Positions 22,995-33,426 of a stretch of 64,000 nt of DNA are shown one piece after another. Numbering within the stretch: the stretch's first letter is position 1; every line of letters starts with the position of its first letter. The position numbers and the translations under genes are program-made. Location: positions 806,001 through 870,000 of the forward strand of contig NZ_CP101458.1 of the NCBI RefSeq assembly GCF_024362525.1. Reading direction: 5' to 3'. The notes beneath the pieces were generated by a model that did no database searches, had not been told where the DNA came from, and was given only the letters and a program-made list of their open reading frames with translations. This stretch comes from Natrononativus amylolyticus (GTDB lineage Archaea > Halobacteriota > Halobacteria > Halobacteriales > Natrialbaceae).

Positions 22995-25664
22995 CTACTC
23001 CGACGCCAGCAGGGCGACCTCGGGCGGCTCCTCGCGCTCGAGTCGCGACCGGTTCGAGGTCGCGTCCTTCTCGACGCTGACGAGTTCGTCCGCCGCCCCG
23101 ACGAGCTCCTCGTCGTGGCTGACGACGACGATCTGTTCGACTCCCAGCTCCCGCATCGACTCGATCAGCGACACCAGCTGCGTGACGTGGCCGGAGTCGA
23201 GAAAGACCGTCGGCTCGTCCAGTATCAGCGGCGGCATCGGCGCGGCGCCCTCGACGCCCTCAGCGAGCAGCCGGTAGATCGCACACCGCAGGCTGAGATT
23301 GAACAGCGCACGCTCGCCGCCGGAGAGCTGTTCGGGCTCGAGGGGTTCGCCGTCCTTCTGGTACACCGTCAGCCGGTACTCGCCGTCTAAGTCGATCGCG
23401 GCGTAGGAGTCGTTCTGATAGACCAGCTCGAACGTCTCGTTCAACAGCCGTTCGAGGGTCTCGACGTTTCGCTGGCGCAACTCCGACCGGAGTTCGCCGT
23501 AGGTCGTCTGGAGCGTCTCGGCTTCCTCGTACAGCGACTCGAGGTCCGCACAGCGGGCTTCGACGGCTTCGAGCCGTCCACGCAGCACCTCGAGTTCCTC
23601 GAGTTCGTTCTCGGCGGCGCCGATGGCGTTCTGGACCTCGTCGCGTCGCTCCCGCAACTCGGTCAGCTTCTCGGCGACCTGCTCGAGGTAGGCCTCCGCG
23701 TTCGTCTTCTCCTGGCGGGCCTGTGCGATCCGGTCGTCGTCGAACTCCGCCTCGAGGTCGCGCTTTCGCTCGCGTTTCTCCGAGAGCCGGGTCCGGCGCT
23801 CCTCGTTGAGTTCGTGTTTGCTCCGGCGTCGCTCGCGGCGCCCCTCGATCTCCGCCTCGAGCGATTCGATCCGGTCGGCCAGCGACGCCGCCTCGCGCAG
23901 GGACTCGAGGGCCGCCTTGTGCTCGCTGCGCTCCCGGTTGACCTCCCCCAGGTCCGCCCGCAGCTCCTCGATTTCGGTCTCGAGTTCCTCGGCGCGAGCG
24001 CGCTTGTCGGCGGCCGTCTCCGCGAGCTCTTCGGCGCGCTCGCGGAGGTCGTCACGCTGTTCGCGCCGGTCCGAGAGCGCCTCGCGTTTCTCCGCGAGCA
24101 GCTGTTCGACGTTCTCGCGGTTGCCCTCGAGGCGTTCGACTCGCCGCTCGGTCTCGCGAAGTTCCTCGGCGCGCTCGAGGCGGTCCTCGACGGTCTCGAG
24201 TTCGTCCTCGAGGTCGTCGCGCTCGCGTTCGTGTGCCTCGAGTTCCTCGCGGCGCTCCTCGAGGACGTCGACGTGGGGGGAGTCCTCGACGTCCTGACCG
24301 CACTCGGGGCACTTGCCGGCCTCGAGCAGCTCCTCGCCCTCCTCGACGGCCGCAGCCGTCGCCTCGAGCGTGGCTTGCGCGTCCGACAGCGCCGACCGGA
24401 GCTCCTCGCGCTCGTCGGCGAGTTCCGAGCGGTGGTCGGCGGCCTCGCCGAACGCGACCGGTGCGTCCTCGAACGCCGCGCGCTCGGATTCGATCTCGGC
24501 GTCGAGTTCCGACAGCGTCTCCTCGCGCTCGTCGATCGTCTCCTCGTCGGCCGCGAGGCGCTCGTCGAGCTCAGTCGCCGTCGCCCGCGCCTCCGTCGCT
24601 TCCGACTCGAGGTCGTCGGCCCGCTCTCGAAGTCGGGTCCGCTCGTCGCTCCGCTGTGAAATTTCCACGCGGAGTTCTTCGAGCCGATCCCGACGTTCCT
24701 CGTCGCCGGCCTCGAGCGCCTCGATGCGCTCGGCGACCGACTCCGCGCCGAGATCGGCGTCCGAGAGGAGCGTCGCGCGCTCGTCGCTCGCCGCCTCCCG
24801 GTCGTCCTCGAGGTCGCGGATCTCGTCTCGTAGCTCCTCGCGTTCGCTCGCGGTCGCCGCGATCGTCTCCCGGAGGTCGTCTATCTCGCCTGCGAGCCGG
24901 TCGATCTCCGCACGGGTCTCCTCGTGGCGCTCGAGGATCGTCTCGGCCTGCTCGAGGGTGTTCTCGGCCTCGCGCTGGTTGCCCTCGAAGCGGTCGATCT
25001 CCTCGCGGAGCGTCGACCGGCGGGACTCGAGGCCGTTCAGGCGTTCGTGGAGGTTCTTCTCCTCTTTGGCCGCGATACTGTCCGCGATCCCGTCCGCTTT
25101 CCCGCGGATTTCGGCGAGGACGTCCTTGACGCCGAGGCGGGCGTCGGCGGCCCGCTCGCGGTACTCCTCCAGGGCACCCAGCTGGAGCAGGTCGTCGATC
25201 ATGTCCTGGCGCTCGCGGGGCGAGGCGTGGATCAGCTTGTTCACCTCGCCCTGACGGACGTACGCGCAGTTGACGAACGCGTCGGCGTCCATCCGGAGGA
25301 GTTCCGTGACCGCCGCGCGGACGTCTCGAGCCCCCTCGATCGTCCCGTCGTCGCTCTCGAGGACGCAGGTCGTCGTCGTCGCCCGGTCGCCCCGCAGTTT
25401 GAGCCGGCGCTCGACGCGGTAGTCGGCCCCGTCGTGGGTGAAGTGGAGTTCGACGGCCGCCTCCTCCTCGCCGGTGGTGATCACGTCGTCTAAGGTCCGG
25501 TCGTCGAGCGCCTTCGAGCCGTACAGCGCGAAGAACACCGCCTCGAGCAGCGTCGACTTCCCGCTGCCGTTGACGCCGTGGACGACGGTGACGCCCCGGT
25601 TCAGTCGGAGGTCGGTCTCACCGTAGCACTTGAAGTTCTCGAGGCGAATCCGGTCGACTCTCAC
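22995..25664 (-). CDS. rad50: DNA double-strand break repair ATPase Rad50
   Basis: The 889-residue partner of Mre11 tethers and processes DNA ends. Features in order: Walker [11 protein letters not shown] (about residues 29-38), long antiparallel coiled coil with a zinc hook GKCPECGQ near the middle, signature [18 protein letters not shown] and Walker [15 protein letters not shown]. Its ATG overlaps the stop of mre11 by four bases, so the two are translationally coupled. Length and layout are normal. The many long open frames on the other strand here are artefacts of the Glu/Arg-rich coiled coil at high GC. Confidence 0.97.
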   Translation of the reverse strand: MRVDRIRLENFKCYGETDLRLNRGVTVVHGVNGSGKSTLLEAVFFALYGSKALDDRTLDDVITTGEEEAAVELHFTHDGADYRVERRLKLRGDRATTTTCVLESDDGTIEGARDVRAAVTELLRMDADAFVNCAYVRQGEVNKLIHASPRERQDMIDDLLQLGALEEYRERAADARLGVKDVLAEIRGKADGIADSIAAKEEKNLHERLNGLESRRSTLREEIDRFEGNQREAENTLEQAETILERHEETRAEIDRLAGEIDDLRETIAATASEREELRDEIRDLEDDREAASDERATLLSDADLGAESVAERIEALEAGDEERRDRLEELRVEISQRSDERTRLRERADDLESEATEARATATELDERLAADEETIDEREETLSELDAEIESERAAFEDAPVAFGEAADHRSELADEREELRSALSDAQATLEATAAAVEEGEELLEAGKCPECGQDVEDSPHVDVLEERREELEAHERERDDLEDELETVEDRLERAEELRETERRVERLEGNRENVEQLLAEKREALSDRREQRDDLRERAEELAETAADKRARAEELETEIEELRADLGEVNRERSEHKAALESLREAASLADRIESLEAEIEGRRERRRSKHELNEERRTRLSEKRERKRDLEAEFDDDRIAQARQEKTNAEAYLEQVAEKLTELRERRDEVQNAIGAAENELEELEVLRGRLEAVEARCADLESLYEEAETLQTTYGELRSELRQRNVETLERLLNETFELVYQNDSYAAIDLDGEYRLTVYQKDGEPLEPEQLSGGERALFNLSLRCAIYRLLAEGVEGAAPMPPLILDEPTVFLDSGHVTQLVSLIESMRELGVEQIVVVSHDEELVGAADELVSVEKDATSNRSRLEREEPPEVALLASE

Positions 25665-27010
25665 GTGAAATCACCCATCGAAACCTGGCCGTCGTCCGCC
25701 GGCTCGTCGGACTCCCCGACCTCGGTCGGCTGGCCGCCGCTGCCGTCGGCCGATCCGCTCCCGTCAGACTCCTCGTCGACCGCGTCGTCGGGTTCGCCCG
25801 CCTCCGAACCCGTTTCGTTTTCCTCCGAGTCCCCCGAAAGCGCGTCGGCGACGGTCGTCACCGCCGCCGGGTCGCGGTCGGGGGCCGCCTCGAACGCGCC
25901 GCGGTCGTCCTCGAGCAGGCTCCGAACCCGGCGCTCGACGGTTTCCCGGAGGTTGGCGTCGACGACGTCGTCGTCGCGGACGGTGCGGTCGATCTCGAGG
26001 GCGGCGTCGCTCAGTCCGAGCTCCCGGATCCGTTCGCGGACCGCCTCGTCGGGGTCGGCGAAGCTCACCGAGACGTCCTCCGGGGCGTCCGAAAGCTCCC
26101 GGCGGTCGTTCACCCGGGCGACGAGCGCGCCGCGGTCGACCGCCAGCGTCTCGATCGTCGCGGGGGTGATCGGCCGGCCCTCGCCCTCGACAGTGACGAT
26201 CACGACCGCGTCCTCGAGGTCGTACTCGCGCACCCGCTCCTGGACGCGGTCGGTGCCCTCCCCCTCGGCGAGGTCGACGTCGACGAAGACGAACTCGCGG
26301 GTCGAGTCGAGCCCGCGCCGGCGGATCGCCGGCTCCTCGCCCGCCTCGAACTCGACGATGTTGTAGCCGCGGTCCTCTCGCTCGCTCGCGCTCGCGCGCT
26401 CGGTGGAGCCGCAGTAGGTGACCCAGGTGTCGCGGACCTCTGCGGTGTCGGCCGTGTGGTTGTCACCGAGAAGGGCGGCGTCGAAGTCGACGGTCGCCGC
26501 CTCGAGCAGCTCCTCCGTGTCCCAGTCGGCGTGGGCGAACGGCTCGAACAGGCCGTGGCTCACCAGCGCCGCGTGTTCGGCGTCCGCCGGCACCGGGTCG
26601 AACTCGTACTCGAGGTCGTCCCGGCGCGAGCGGGGGACGAAGTCGAGCCCGTAGAATGCGGTGTCACCGATCAGGTGTGGCGTCGGCCCGAGGCGGGTCG
26701 CCAGCCCGAGGTCCTCGAAGAGGTCGAGCCACTGGGCGTCGCGTTTCCCCTCGTGGTTGCCGACGACCGCGAGAAAGGGGACGCCGGCGTCGGCGAGGGT
26801 TCTGAGCACGTCGACGGTTCCCTGGAGGTCGACCAGTCCCGGCCGGCGGTCGTGAAAGAGGTCCCCCGCGTGAATTACGGCGTCGACGTCCGCGTCGACC
26901 GCGTCCGCGGCCACGGTTCGGAAGGCCTCGAGAAAGTCGCGCCGTCGCTCGGGCGCGTTGTACTGCTGGTACCCGATGTGGGTGTCGCCCGTATGTATCA
27001 CCCGCGTCAT
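25661..27010 (-). CDS. mre11: DNA double-strand break repair nuclease Mre11
   Basis: This is a Mn-dependent nuclease of the calcineurin phosphoesterase fold, 449 residues. The phosphoesterase motifs are complete: HTGDTHIG (D9, H11), [22 protein letters not shown] and LGDNHT. The last 80 residues are very acidic (Glu/Asp/Ser/Gly) and end QVSMGDFT; such tails are common in haloarchaeal Mre11. It is first in the mre11-rad50 operon. Confidence 0.97.
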   Translation of the reverse strand: MTRVIHTGDTHIGYQQYNAPERRRDFLEAFRTVAADAVDADVDAVIHAGDLFHDRRPGLVDLQGTVDVLRTLADAGVPFLAVVGNHEGKRDAQWLDLFEDLGLATRLGPTPHLIGDTAFYGLDFVPRSRRDDLEYEFDPVPADAEHAALVSHGLFEPFAHADWDTEELLEAATVDFDAALLGDNHTADTAEVRDTWVTYCGSTERASASEREDRGYNIVEFEAGEEPAIRRRGLDSTREFVFVDVDLAEGEGTDRVQERVREYDLEDAVVIVTVEGEGRPITPATIETLAVDRGALVARVNDRRELSDAPEDVSVSFADPDEAVRERIRELGLSDAALEIDRTVRDDDVVDANLRETVERRVRSLLEDDRGAFEAAPDRDPAAVTTVADALSGDSEENETGSEAGEPDDAVDEESDGSGSADGSGGQPTEVGESDEPADDGQVSMGDFT

Positions 27011-27091
27011 CTATCACCGTTTGGAGCGGTGGCCCTAAAGGGGTTCCGTGACCGAGGTGAAAGTGAATGAGGGTGCCGAGTGCGGCGGGGG

Positions 27092-27361
27092 TTAAGACTC
27101 GATCTCGAGGGTGTAGAGACGCTTGCGGGCGTCGGAGAAGGAGAATCGGGATCGAATGACGTTCTCCTCGTCGAGCCGGTTCAGGGCGTAACGGACCGTC
27201 CGGGCGGGAAGCAGCGTCTCGTCGGCGATCTGTTGCTGGGTCATCGTCTCGTTGTACTCGAGGACCTTCGCGACGAGCTTCGCACTCGGCGGTAGGTCGC
27301 GGACGTCGTCCCAGGTGCCTCTGGCGGCGGAGTCGTGTTGCAACGGCTCGGATGTGCTCAT
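27092..27361 (-). CDS. Winged-helix regulator, PPSAKLV family, divergent from PAN
   Basis: The protein has 89 residues. After a short acidic leader comes the conserved LPPSAKLVAKVLEYN, an HTH (MTQQQIADETLLPARTVRYALNRL) and a wing (SRFSFSDARKRLYTL). It is about 60-70 percent alike by eye to the protein at 54461-54736. It is divergent from pan with a 125-base spacer, and each has a TATA-like AT-rich stretch. A control link to PAN is possible but is only inferred from position. Confidence 0.85.
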   Translation of the reverse strand: MSTSEPLQHDSAARGTWDDVRDLPPSAKLVAKVLEYNETMTQQQIADETLLPARTVRYALNRLDEENVIRSRFSFSDARKRLYTLEIES

Positions 27362-27486
27362 CGTGGATCACAGTTATACATACGGCCTAATAATATTTGC
27401 TGTTTAGTTCTATTCACAGTAGTAATTATTCTATCTCGCTACACCTACCCGAAGCCTCTTATGAAGCAATGACCTACCAGAAGGTG

Positions 27487-28704
27487 ATGAGTGACACTGT
27501 GGACGACGTCGACCTCCCGTATGATGAGGACGAGGCGTCCCAACAGGAGAAAATACGGTCACTCGAGGATCGCCTTGAAGTCCTCGAATCGCAGAACGAG
27601 GAGATGCGGGACAAGCTCCTCGATGCGAACGCCGAGAACAACAAGTACCAGCAGAAACTCGAGCGGTTGACCCACGAGAACAAGAAGCTGAAACAGTCGC
27701 CGCTGTTCGTCGCCACGGTCCAGGAGATGACGGACGACGGCGTCATCATCAAACAGCACGGCAACAACCAGGAGGCCCTGACCGAGGTCACGGAAGAGAT
27801 GCGCGAGGACCTCGATCCCGACGCGCGCGTCGCCGTCAACAACTCTCTATCTATCGTCAAGACCCTCTCGAACGAGACGGACGTGCGCGCCCGCGTGATG
27901 GAGGTCACCGAGAGCCCCGACGTGAGCTACGAGGACATCGGCGGCTTAGAAGAGCAGATGCAGGAGGTCCGCGAGACCGTCGAGATGCCCCTCGAGAAAC
28001 CCGAGATGTTCAAGGACGTCGGCATCGATCCGCCGAGCGGCGTCTTACTGTACGGGCCGCCGGGCACCGGGAAGACGATGCTCGCCAAGGCCGTCGCCAA
28101 CCAGACCGACGCCACCTTCATCAAGATGGCCGGCTCCGAGCTGGTCCACAAGTTCATCGGCGAGGGGGCGAAGCTGGTTCGCGACCTCTTCGACGTCGCA
28201 CGCGACCACGAGCCCGCGGTGATCTTCATCGACGAGATCGACGCCATCGCCGCCAAGCGCACCGAGTCGAAGACGAGCGGCGACGCCGAGGTCCAGCGGA
28301 CGATGATGCAGCTTCTGAGCGAGATGGACGGCTTCGAGGACCGCGGCGAGATCCGAATCATCGCCGCCACCAACCGCTTCGACATGCTCGACCGCGCGAT
28401 CCTTCGGCCCGGCCGGTTCGACCGCCTCATCGAGGTGCCAAAGCCCAACGAGGAGGGACGCGAGATCATCTTCCAGATCCACACCCGCGACATGAACGTC
28501 GCCGACGACGTCGACTTCGCGGAACTGGCCGCCGAGGCGACGGAGGCCTCCGGCGCGGACGTCAAGGCCGTCTGCACCGAAGCCGGTATGTTCGCCATCC
28601 GCGACGACCGCACGGAGATTCGGATGGAGGACTTCCGCAACGCCTGGGAGAAGGTCCAGGCCGAAAACGACGAGAGCGACGAAGTCTCGAAGACGTTCGC
28701 CTGA
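27487..28704 (+). CDS. pan: Proteasome-activating nucleotidase (PAN), AAA+ ATPase
   Basis: PAN unfolds substrates and feeds them to the 20S proteasome. The product has 405 residues from ATG 27487 (MSDTVDDVDLPYDED); ATG 27469 would add six. Order: N-terminal coiled coil (about 18-62), OB domain (to about 145), AAA+ domain with Walker A GPPGTGKT, Walker B VIFIDEIDA and second-region homology ATNRFDMLDRAILRPGRFDR. The C-terminus ends SKTFA. The canonical proteasome-docking HbYX motif has Tyr as the penultimate residue; here it is Phe. A TAATTATT stretch at 27423-27430 is a likely TATA box. Confidence 0.95.
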   Translation: MSDTVDDVDLPYDEDEASQQEKIRSLEDRLEVLESQNEEMRDKLLDANAENNKYQQKLERLTHENKKLKQSPLFVATVQEMTDDGVIIKQHGNNQEALTEVTEEMREDLDPDARVAVNNSLSIVKTLSNETDVRARVMEVTESPDVSYEDIGGLEEQMQEVRETVEMPLEKPEMFKDVGIDPPSGVLLYGPPGTGKTMLAKAVANQTDATFIKMAGSELVHKFIGEGAKLVRDLFDVARDHEPAVIFIDEIDAIAAKRTESKTSGDAEVQRTMMQLLSEMDGFEDRGEIRIIAATNRFDMLDRAILRPGRFDRLIEVPKPNEEGREIIFQIHTRDMNVADDVDFAELAAEATEASGADVKAVCTEAGMFAIRDDRTEIRMEDFRNAWEKVQAENDESDEVSKTFA

Positions 28705-28750
28705 TCGCTCGGTTTTTCGTTCGTGGGGCGTTCACGAACCGGTTCTTCCG

Positions 28751-28888
28751 CTACAGGAACACGAACAGCAGCCACGGCACGACGAACAGCGCGACGAACA
28801 GCAGTCCGAGGATCAACAGATACCCCACACCGGTTCCCACCGCCGTGATCCACGACGGGTGGTCGTACTCACTGAGATCGACAGCCAT
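28751..28888 (-). CDS. Small membrane protein (45 aa)
   Basis: ATG 28888 to TAG 28751 encodes 45 residues. A short polar start, MAVDLSEYDHPSWITA, is followed by one long hydrophobic stretch (about residues 17-45), enough for one long or two short helices. G/C third positions match the core genome. The gene lies in the gap between pan and guaA and is divergent from guaA. It is too short to place in a family with certainty. Confidence 0.6.
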   Translation of the reverse strand: MAVDLSEYDHPSWITAVGTGVGYLLILGLLFVALFVVPWLLFVFL

Positions 28889-29005
28889 ACCGGTACGGTG
28901 TCTCGAAACCCGCATAAACGTACCGGGACGCGAGCCGACCCCGCTCGTCGGGGCTCGAGGCGGACCGGCGGTCGACGCTCGAGTCGACTCCGACTTTCGG
29001 GCCGC

Positions 29006-29011
29006 TTTTAT
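29006..29011 (+). promoter_or_regulatory. TATA box of guaA
   Basis: TTTTAT lies 25-30 bases before ATG 29036, which fits a leaderless transcript and supports that start over the long upstream extension of the frame. Confidence 0.5.
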
Positions 29012-29035
29012 CGTCAGAGTCGCTACGAGCCGTCA

Positions 29036-29590
29036 ATGACCAAAATCGTCGTGGTGGACAACCACGGGCAGTTCACCCACCTCGAGCAGCGGGCGCTTCG
29101 CGACCTCGGCGTCGAGACCAAACTGATCGATAACGACACCCCGCCGGCGGACGTCGACGCCGACGGCGTCGTGCTCTCGGGCGGGCCCGACATGGATCGG
29201 GTCGGGCGCTCTCCCGACTATCTCGAGGCCGGCGTTCCCGTCCTCGGCATCTGTCTGGGGATGCAGATCATGGCCGCCGAACTCGACGGCCGCGTCGGCG
29301 GCGGCGAGTACGGCGGCTACGCGGACGTCACCGTCGAGATCGTCGACGAGGCCGATCCGCTGGTCGGCTCGCTGCACCCCGAGACGCGCGTCTGGGCGAG
29401 CCACGCCGACGAGGTGAAGGAGCTGCCGACCGGGTTCGACCTCACCGCCAAAAGCGACGTCTGCGGGGTCGAGGCGATGAGCGACACCGCCCGGGACCTC
29501 TACGGCGTCCAGTGGCACCCCGAGGTCGCCCACACTGAGCGCGGCGAGGAGGTCTTCGAGAACTTCCTCGAGATCTGCGAGTCGGCGTAA
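29036..29590 (+). CDS. guaA: GMP synthase glutaminase subunit (GATase class I)
   Basis: This subunit supplies ammonia from glutamine to the separate GMP synthase ATP-pyrophosphatase subunit, converting XMP to GMP. From ATG 29036 (MTKIVVVDNHGQFTHL) it has 184 residues. The class I triad is visible: nucleophile Cys in PVLGICLGMQ, and His/Glu in QWHPEVAHTERG. The VLSGGPDMDR oxyanion region is present. Archaea encode the two GMP synthase parts separately, which explains the short length. The synthetase subunit is not in this window. Confidence 0.93.
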   Translation: MTKIVVVDNHGQFTHLEQRALRDLGVETKLIDNDTPPADVDADGVVLSGGPDMDRVGRSPDYLEAGVPVLGICLGMQIMAAELDGRVGGGEYGGYADVTVEIVDEADPLVGSLHPETRVWASHADEVKELPTGFDLTAKSDVCGVEAMSDTARDLYGVQWHPEVAHTERGEEVFENFLEICESA

Positions 29591-29710
29591 AACCGCCGGT
29601 TCGACGGCTCCACCTCTGCGATGCGACGACCCCGCCCCCTGGGATGGGCCGACGCACGGAGGGCGATCGCTTCCAAAACCGGTATGTGCCCGTCGAGCAA
29701 CACTTTCCGC

Positions 29711-29941
29711 ATGGCCGGCGGTATGCGGGCGCGACTACTCCGAACCGACCTCGAGGCGTGGAACGACGAGCGGTACGTCTACGTGGGTGGGCCGATGTGT
29801 GCCGTTCTCGGCCTGCTTCTGGGTCAGCTGTTCGGCGTTCACCTGGTTTCTTCGGCCGCCGGCGAGCGCCTGGTCGTGGCGCTGGTCACGGGGCTGTCGA
29901 TCGTGATCGGGCTCGCGGTGCTCGCGGCGCTGGATCGATAG
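29711..29941 (+). CDS. Small two-helix membrane protein
   Basis: Starting at ATG 29711 (MAGGMRARLLRTDLEAWNDERY; ATG 29723 also possible) the protein has 76 residues. Two membrane segments are clear (about 29-48, MCAVLGLLLGQLFGVHLV, and 55-74, VVALVTGLSIVIGLAVLAAL). The frame is open further upstream, but that part looks non-coding. No family was recognised. Confidence 0.6.
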   Translation: MAGGMRARLLRTDLEAWNDERYVYVGGPMCAVLGLLLGQLFGVHLVSSAAGERLVVALVTGLSIVIGLAVLAALDR

Positions 29942-30042
29942 TCCCGACGCGTCGCCGCCTCGAGTCGCCCCGCTGTGTCCCTGCCGAGCGAGAGCCGGCG
30001 CGGTCGCAGTGACGGGGTGCGGGGCGACTGGACCGCGTTCTC

Positions 30043-31350
30043 CTACTCCACCTCCCGCTCCAGCGCCGCCGCTCGCCCCTCGAGTCGGTCGACGACCTCG
30101 GGCCTGCCGCGACAGCGGATCCTCACCCGTCCGTCCGCGTAGTCGACCGACTCGACGTCGGTCCGGTCGTACGCCCGGGAGACCAGCGCCATCGCCTCGT
30201 CGCAGTTCGGCACCTCGAGGGTCGCCCGCTCGGTCGGCAGCCGGTCGCTCACGGCCGCGAGCAGCGCCTCGAGGTTCGTCCCCTCGGTGACGCTCACCGG
30301 GACTGCGTCACGTCCCGATTCCCGCGCGGTCGCGAGGCGAGCCTCGAGTTCGTCGGCCGAGAGGCGGTCAACCTTGTTGACCGCCACCACCACCCGCTCG
30401 GCCTCGACGCCCTGTTCGGCGAGGGTCTCGAGCGAAACCGCGAGCCGGTCGCGGAACCGCGGGCGGTCGTCGCTGCCGTCGCAGACGAGCACGACGATGT
30501 CGGCCGCGGCGGCCTCGGAAAGCGTCGAACTGAACGAGACGACCAGCTCGTGGGGCAGGTCGTCGACGAACCCCACGGTATCGGTGGCGAGAACGGGCCG
30601 ACCGTCGATGGTCGCCCGGCGGGTCGTGGTCTCGAGGGTCTTGAACAGCCGGTCCTCGATTTCGGCGGTGGCCCCTTTGTTCGAGGCCGAGTCGGTTTCT
30701 TCGGGATCCCCGTCCTCGAGCGACATGTCGTCGGCGAGACGGTGCAACAGCGTCGACTTCCCCGCGTTGGTGTAGCCGGCGATCGTGAGGAGGTCGAACC
30801 CTTCCTCGCGCCTGCGGGCGCGGAACTGTTCCGTCGGATCGGGCAGTTCGGAGAGTTTTCGCTCGAGGCGAGCGATTCGGTCGCGGGCGTCGTACACCGG
30901 CGTCCCGCTCTCGGTGACGCGGTTCAACATCCCCTCGTCGGCGGCTTCGATCATCCGCGGGAGGTCGTAGCGCAGCCGGGCCAGTTCGACCTGGAGGCGA
31001 GCGCGGCGGGTCCCCGCCCGCGCCTCGAAGATCTCGAGGACGAGCCGGTATCGGTCGTACACCGCCGTACCCGGCGGCATCGCCGACTCGAGAGCGTGGT
31101 GCTGTGCGGGCGTCAGTCCGTCGGCCGCGACGACCGTCCCGGCGCCGGTCTCCGCGACGAGTGCGGCGAGTTCCTCGACCGTCCCAGCGCCGAGGTACGT
31201 TCCGCTATCGGGGGTCCCGGCCTGGGTGAGTTCGGCGACGACCTCGTGGCCGGCGGCCTCGGCGAGCCCGCGGATTTCGGTCGTCTCGACGGGGGCGGAC
31301 GGCCCGCGAGCGACGACGACAGTTCGTGCGTGCGTTCGTGATCGTGACAT
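30043..31350 (-). CDS. hflX: GTPase HflX
   Basis: This is a ribosome-associated GTPase, 435 residues. The N-terminal HflX domain (about 1-125, with YLGAGTVEEL and DGLTPAQHHALE) is followed by a coiled linker and the G domain: G1 GYTNAGKST (about residue 190), G3 DTVGFVDDLP and G4 NKVD. An acidic insert (LEDGDPEETDSASNKG) follows G1. HflX splits or rescues stalled ribosomes in bacteria; the archaeal role is less clear. A 7-bp hairpin (31389-31407) lies about 40 bases upstream of its start. Confidence 0.94.
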   Translation of the reverse strand: MSRSRTHARTVVVARGPSAPVETTEIRGLAEAAGHEVVAELTQAGTPDSGTYLGAGTVEELAALVAETGAGTVVAADGLTPAQHHALESAMPPGTAVYDRYRLVLEIFEARAGTRRARLQVELARLRYDLPRMIEAADEGMLNRVTESGTPVYDARDRIARLERKLSELPDPTEQFRARRREEGFDLLTIAGYTNAGKSTLLHRLADDMSLEDGDPEETDSASNKGATAEIEDRLFKTLETTTRRATIDGRPVLATDTVGFVDDLPHELVVSFSSTLSEAAAADIVVLVCDGSDDRPRFRDRLAVSLETLAEQGVEAERVVVAVNKVDRLSADELEARLATARESGRDAVPVSVTEGTNLEALLAAVSDRLPTERATLEVPNCDEAMALVSRAYDRTDVESVDYADGRVRIRCRGRPEVVDRLEGRAAALEREVE

Positions 31351-31388
31351 CGGATGTGTACTCTCTGAATCATGGTCTGGCGGCGATC

Positions 31389-31407
31389 TCCCGACCGGAA
31401 GTCGGGA
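31389..31407. repeat. Perfect hairpin upstream of hflX
   Basis: TCCCGAC (31389-31395), a five-base loop CGGAA, and GTCGGGA (31401-31407). It lies in the 279-base spacer between hflX and the DUF3194 gene, on the 5' side of hflX. No other feature is seen in that spacer. Confidence 0.35.
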
Positions 31408-31629
31408 CTATCGGATCGGAACGCGGACTCGAGGCGGACGCTACGCCGACGGCACTCCGCGGCCAGCGACGTGTGAGGGGACTCGAGTCCGATCAGGAAA
31501 ACGAGAGGGTCTCCATTCTCGACCGTACCTGTGCGGACGTTACGGAAAGGGATTTCGGTGGCGTGTCACTTAGTGGCACAGCTCGCCCGGTAAGAGGTTC
31601 GACGAGCGCGCGAAAATGCGGCGTCGAAG

Positions 31630-31878
31630 TTACGCGCCGAACAGCTCGTCGACGGCCTCGCGAGCCGCGAGCGCCGCGTCGTCGGCGACCCGCTCGGGGT
31701 CGTGCTCGTCGTCGGGCGCGTTGAGGTAGACGTCCACCTCGAGGACGCCCTCCTCGAACACGACGGTCACGTCGTAGTCCCGCACCGTAGACTGTTTGTA
31801 CCGCGAGAAGATGACCCCCTCGGCGGCGTCCGAGGCCGTCTGGACGACGGCCTCGTCGGTCGGCTCCTCGGTCGACAT
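31630..31878 (-). CDS. DUF3194 family protein
   Basis: The 82-residue acidic alpha/beta protein (MSTEEPTDEAVVQTASDAAE...DYDVTVVFEEGVLEVDVYLNAP) matches the archaeal DUF3194 pattern. Its ATG directly follows the TAG of prefoldin beta (TAGATG), the usual archaeal gene order. The function is unknown. The link to prefoldin suggests a role in protein folding or ribosome-related processes. Confidence 0.85.
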   Translation of the reverse strand: MSTEEPTDEAVVQTASDAAEGVIFSRYKQSTVRDYDVTVVFEEGVLEVDVYLNAPDDEHDPERVADDAALAAREAVDELFGA

Positions 31879-32277
31879 CTACGCGCCGCCGGCGCCGGGG
31901 CCGCCCGGACCCGCGGGACCGCCCATCGCGCCGCCGCCACCGAGGAGGTTCTGGAGCTCCTCCTGGAGCGACTCGAACTGCTGCTGGACGCGCTCTTCTT
32001 GCTTCTCGAGGGTCTCGAGGCGAATCTCGAGGGTGTTCACCTTGTCGTCGAGGTCGTCTTCGGCCTCGTCGAACTCCGTCTCGACGAACAGCTCGCCGAC
32101 CTGGCGGTACATGGTGGTGTCCTCGTCGAGCTCTTCGAGCTCCTCGAGGGCGGCCTGGGCGTCGGAAAGCGAGGACTCGGTCTCCTGTTTCTGGATGGCG
32201 ACGTTCTGTGCGGTCTCCTGGAGCCCCTGCAGCTCCTCGAGTTTCTCCTGTGCCTCCGGTGGCAGATTACCTTGCAT
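31879..32277 (-). CDS. pfdB: Prefoldin beta subunit
   Basis: This co-chaperone subunit captures unfolded proteins for the thermosome. From ATG 32277 ([20 protein letters not shown]) it has 132 residues. Two coiled-coil helices (about 8-45 and 75-120) flank the beta hairpin [11 protein letters not shown]. The C-terminus is a flexible Gly/Ala/Pro tail ([20 protein letters not shown]). The frame extends 73 codons upstream, overlapping the neighbouring membrane protein's end, but the extension has no prefoldin character. Confidence 0.94.
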   Translation of the reverse strand: MQGNLPPEAQEKLEELQGLQETAQNVAIQKQETESSLSDAQAALEELEELDEDTTMYRQVGELFVETEFDEAEDDLDDKVNTLEIRLETLEKQEERVQQQFESLQEELQNLLGGGGAMGGPAGPGGPGAGGA

Positions 32278-32318
32278 ACCTCGACCGAAGCCCTCCGGAC
32301 TGATAAAGCCAAGCTTTG

Positions 32319-33080
32319 TCACCGAGCGGGCGGACGCGCGAGGCGGGCGAGGGCGCCGACGGGAACGACGGCGACGAGGGGGAGCCGGGAGCCACTCGAG
32401 AGGGCGACGACCGCCGTATCCCCGACAGCGACGGATCGACCGATCGCCACGTCCGAGAGCCGCTCGTCGAACGTGGTCTCGAGACGACCGTGCCACACCC
32501 GACCGCCGTCACCGTCGCGGGGGAACGAGGTGAGCACGAGCCGGTCGCCCGGCTCGTCGATCCCGCCCGCGGTCGGGAGCCACCACCGAACGTAGACCAG
32601 CACGCCGTAGAGGACCCCCGCCGGAAGGATGTACGCGAACGACGAGAGATCGCGACTCACGACGAGCGCGAGGAACGCGACGTGAACGAGCGCCCCGCCG
32701 ACCGCGAGGACGGCGAGGACGGGAGTCGGGGCGTGTTCGACGACCGACCGGGTCGGATCGCTCGGCTCCGGCGCTCGCAGCCGAAGGACGGTCAGCCCGT
32801 GACGCGAGGACGAGAGCCACGAGAGGAGGAGCCAGGCCGCTGGAAGCGTCACGACGATGGCGAGGGCGACGATTTCGCGAGCGCCGGTCGGCAGTCCCAG
32901 CGAGTAGAGGATCGCGCCGACGAACACGCCGAGACACAGCGCGGCGAACCCGCCCGAGAGGGTCCAGGAGGCGTACAGTAGCGCCCGGAGAAGGCGGGAG
33001 TTCGAGGGGGTGAGCTGCCACTCGAGGGGAGTCGCCGGTGTTCCGTCGTCGACAGCCGTCGAGGGGACGTCGTCAGCCAT
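32319..33080 (-). CDS. Four-helix membrane protein
   Basis: From ATG 33080 ([21 protein letters not shown]) the protein has 253 residues. Four membrane segments are visible (roughly [59 protein letters not shown] and [20 protein letters not shown]), followed by a beta-rich cytoplasmic domain of about 80 residues. Its start overlaps the end of pcc1 by eight bases, so it is likely in that operon. No family name could be given. Confidence 0.8.
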   Translation of the reverse strand: MADDVPSTAVDDGTPATPLEWQLTPSNSRLLRALLYASWTLSGGFAALCLGVFVGAILYSLGLPTGAREIVALAIVVTLPAAWLLLSWLSSSRHGLTVLRLRAPEPSDPTRSVVEHAPTPVLAVLAVGGALVHVAFLALVVSRDLSSFAYILPAGVLYGVLVYVRWWLPTAGGIDEPGDRLVLTSFPRDGDGGRVWHGRLETTFDERLSDVAIGRSVAVGDTAVVALSSGSRLPLVAVVPVGALARLARPPAR

Positions 33081-33339
33081 CGACTCGAGTCCGCCGGCCG
33101 ACGTCCGCGGCCCGCTCTGCGACGTCGACCAGGGTGAACCAGGTGTTGAGCGACGCACGGAGGGCGGTGACGTCGCGGGCGACGATTTCGATCGTCACCA
33201 GGGCGCCGTCTCGAGCGATCGTCGTCCGCGAGCGCTCGTCGTCGATCTCGTCGACCTCGCGGGAGACGCTGTCGGCGACGACGCGGGCTCGCGCCGGGGT
33301 CTCGTACTCGAACTCGAGGGTCGCGTCGTGAGAAAACAC
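33073..33339 (-). CDS. pcc1: KEOPS complex subunit Pcc1
   Basis: Pcc1 is the dimerising subunit of KEOPS, which makes the t6A modification of tRNAs decoding ANN codons. The 88-residue protein has the Pcc1 pattern: beta strands LEFEYETPARARVVADSV, ALVTIEIVARDVTALRASLN and a final helix NTWFTLVDVAERA. The gene is in the L37Ae-rpoP-pcc1-prefoldin cluster common to archaea, which supports the call. It overlaps the next membrane-protein gene. Confidence 0.9.
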   Translation of the reverse strand: MFSHDATLEFEYETPARARVVADSVSREVDEIDDERSRTTIARDGALVTIEIVARDVTALRASLNTWFTLVDVAERAADVGRRTRVDG

Positions 33340-33426
33340 GCGGCTATCCCGTCGACCGGACGTCGCGTCTCGAACACTCCCGAACCGTCGGGTGCGTGTG
33401 TGACTGTACGGGCCCGGTCGGGATCA

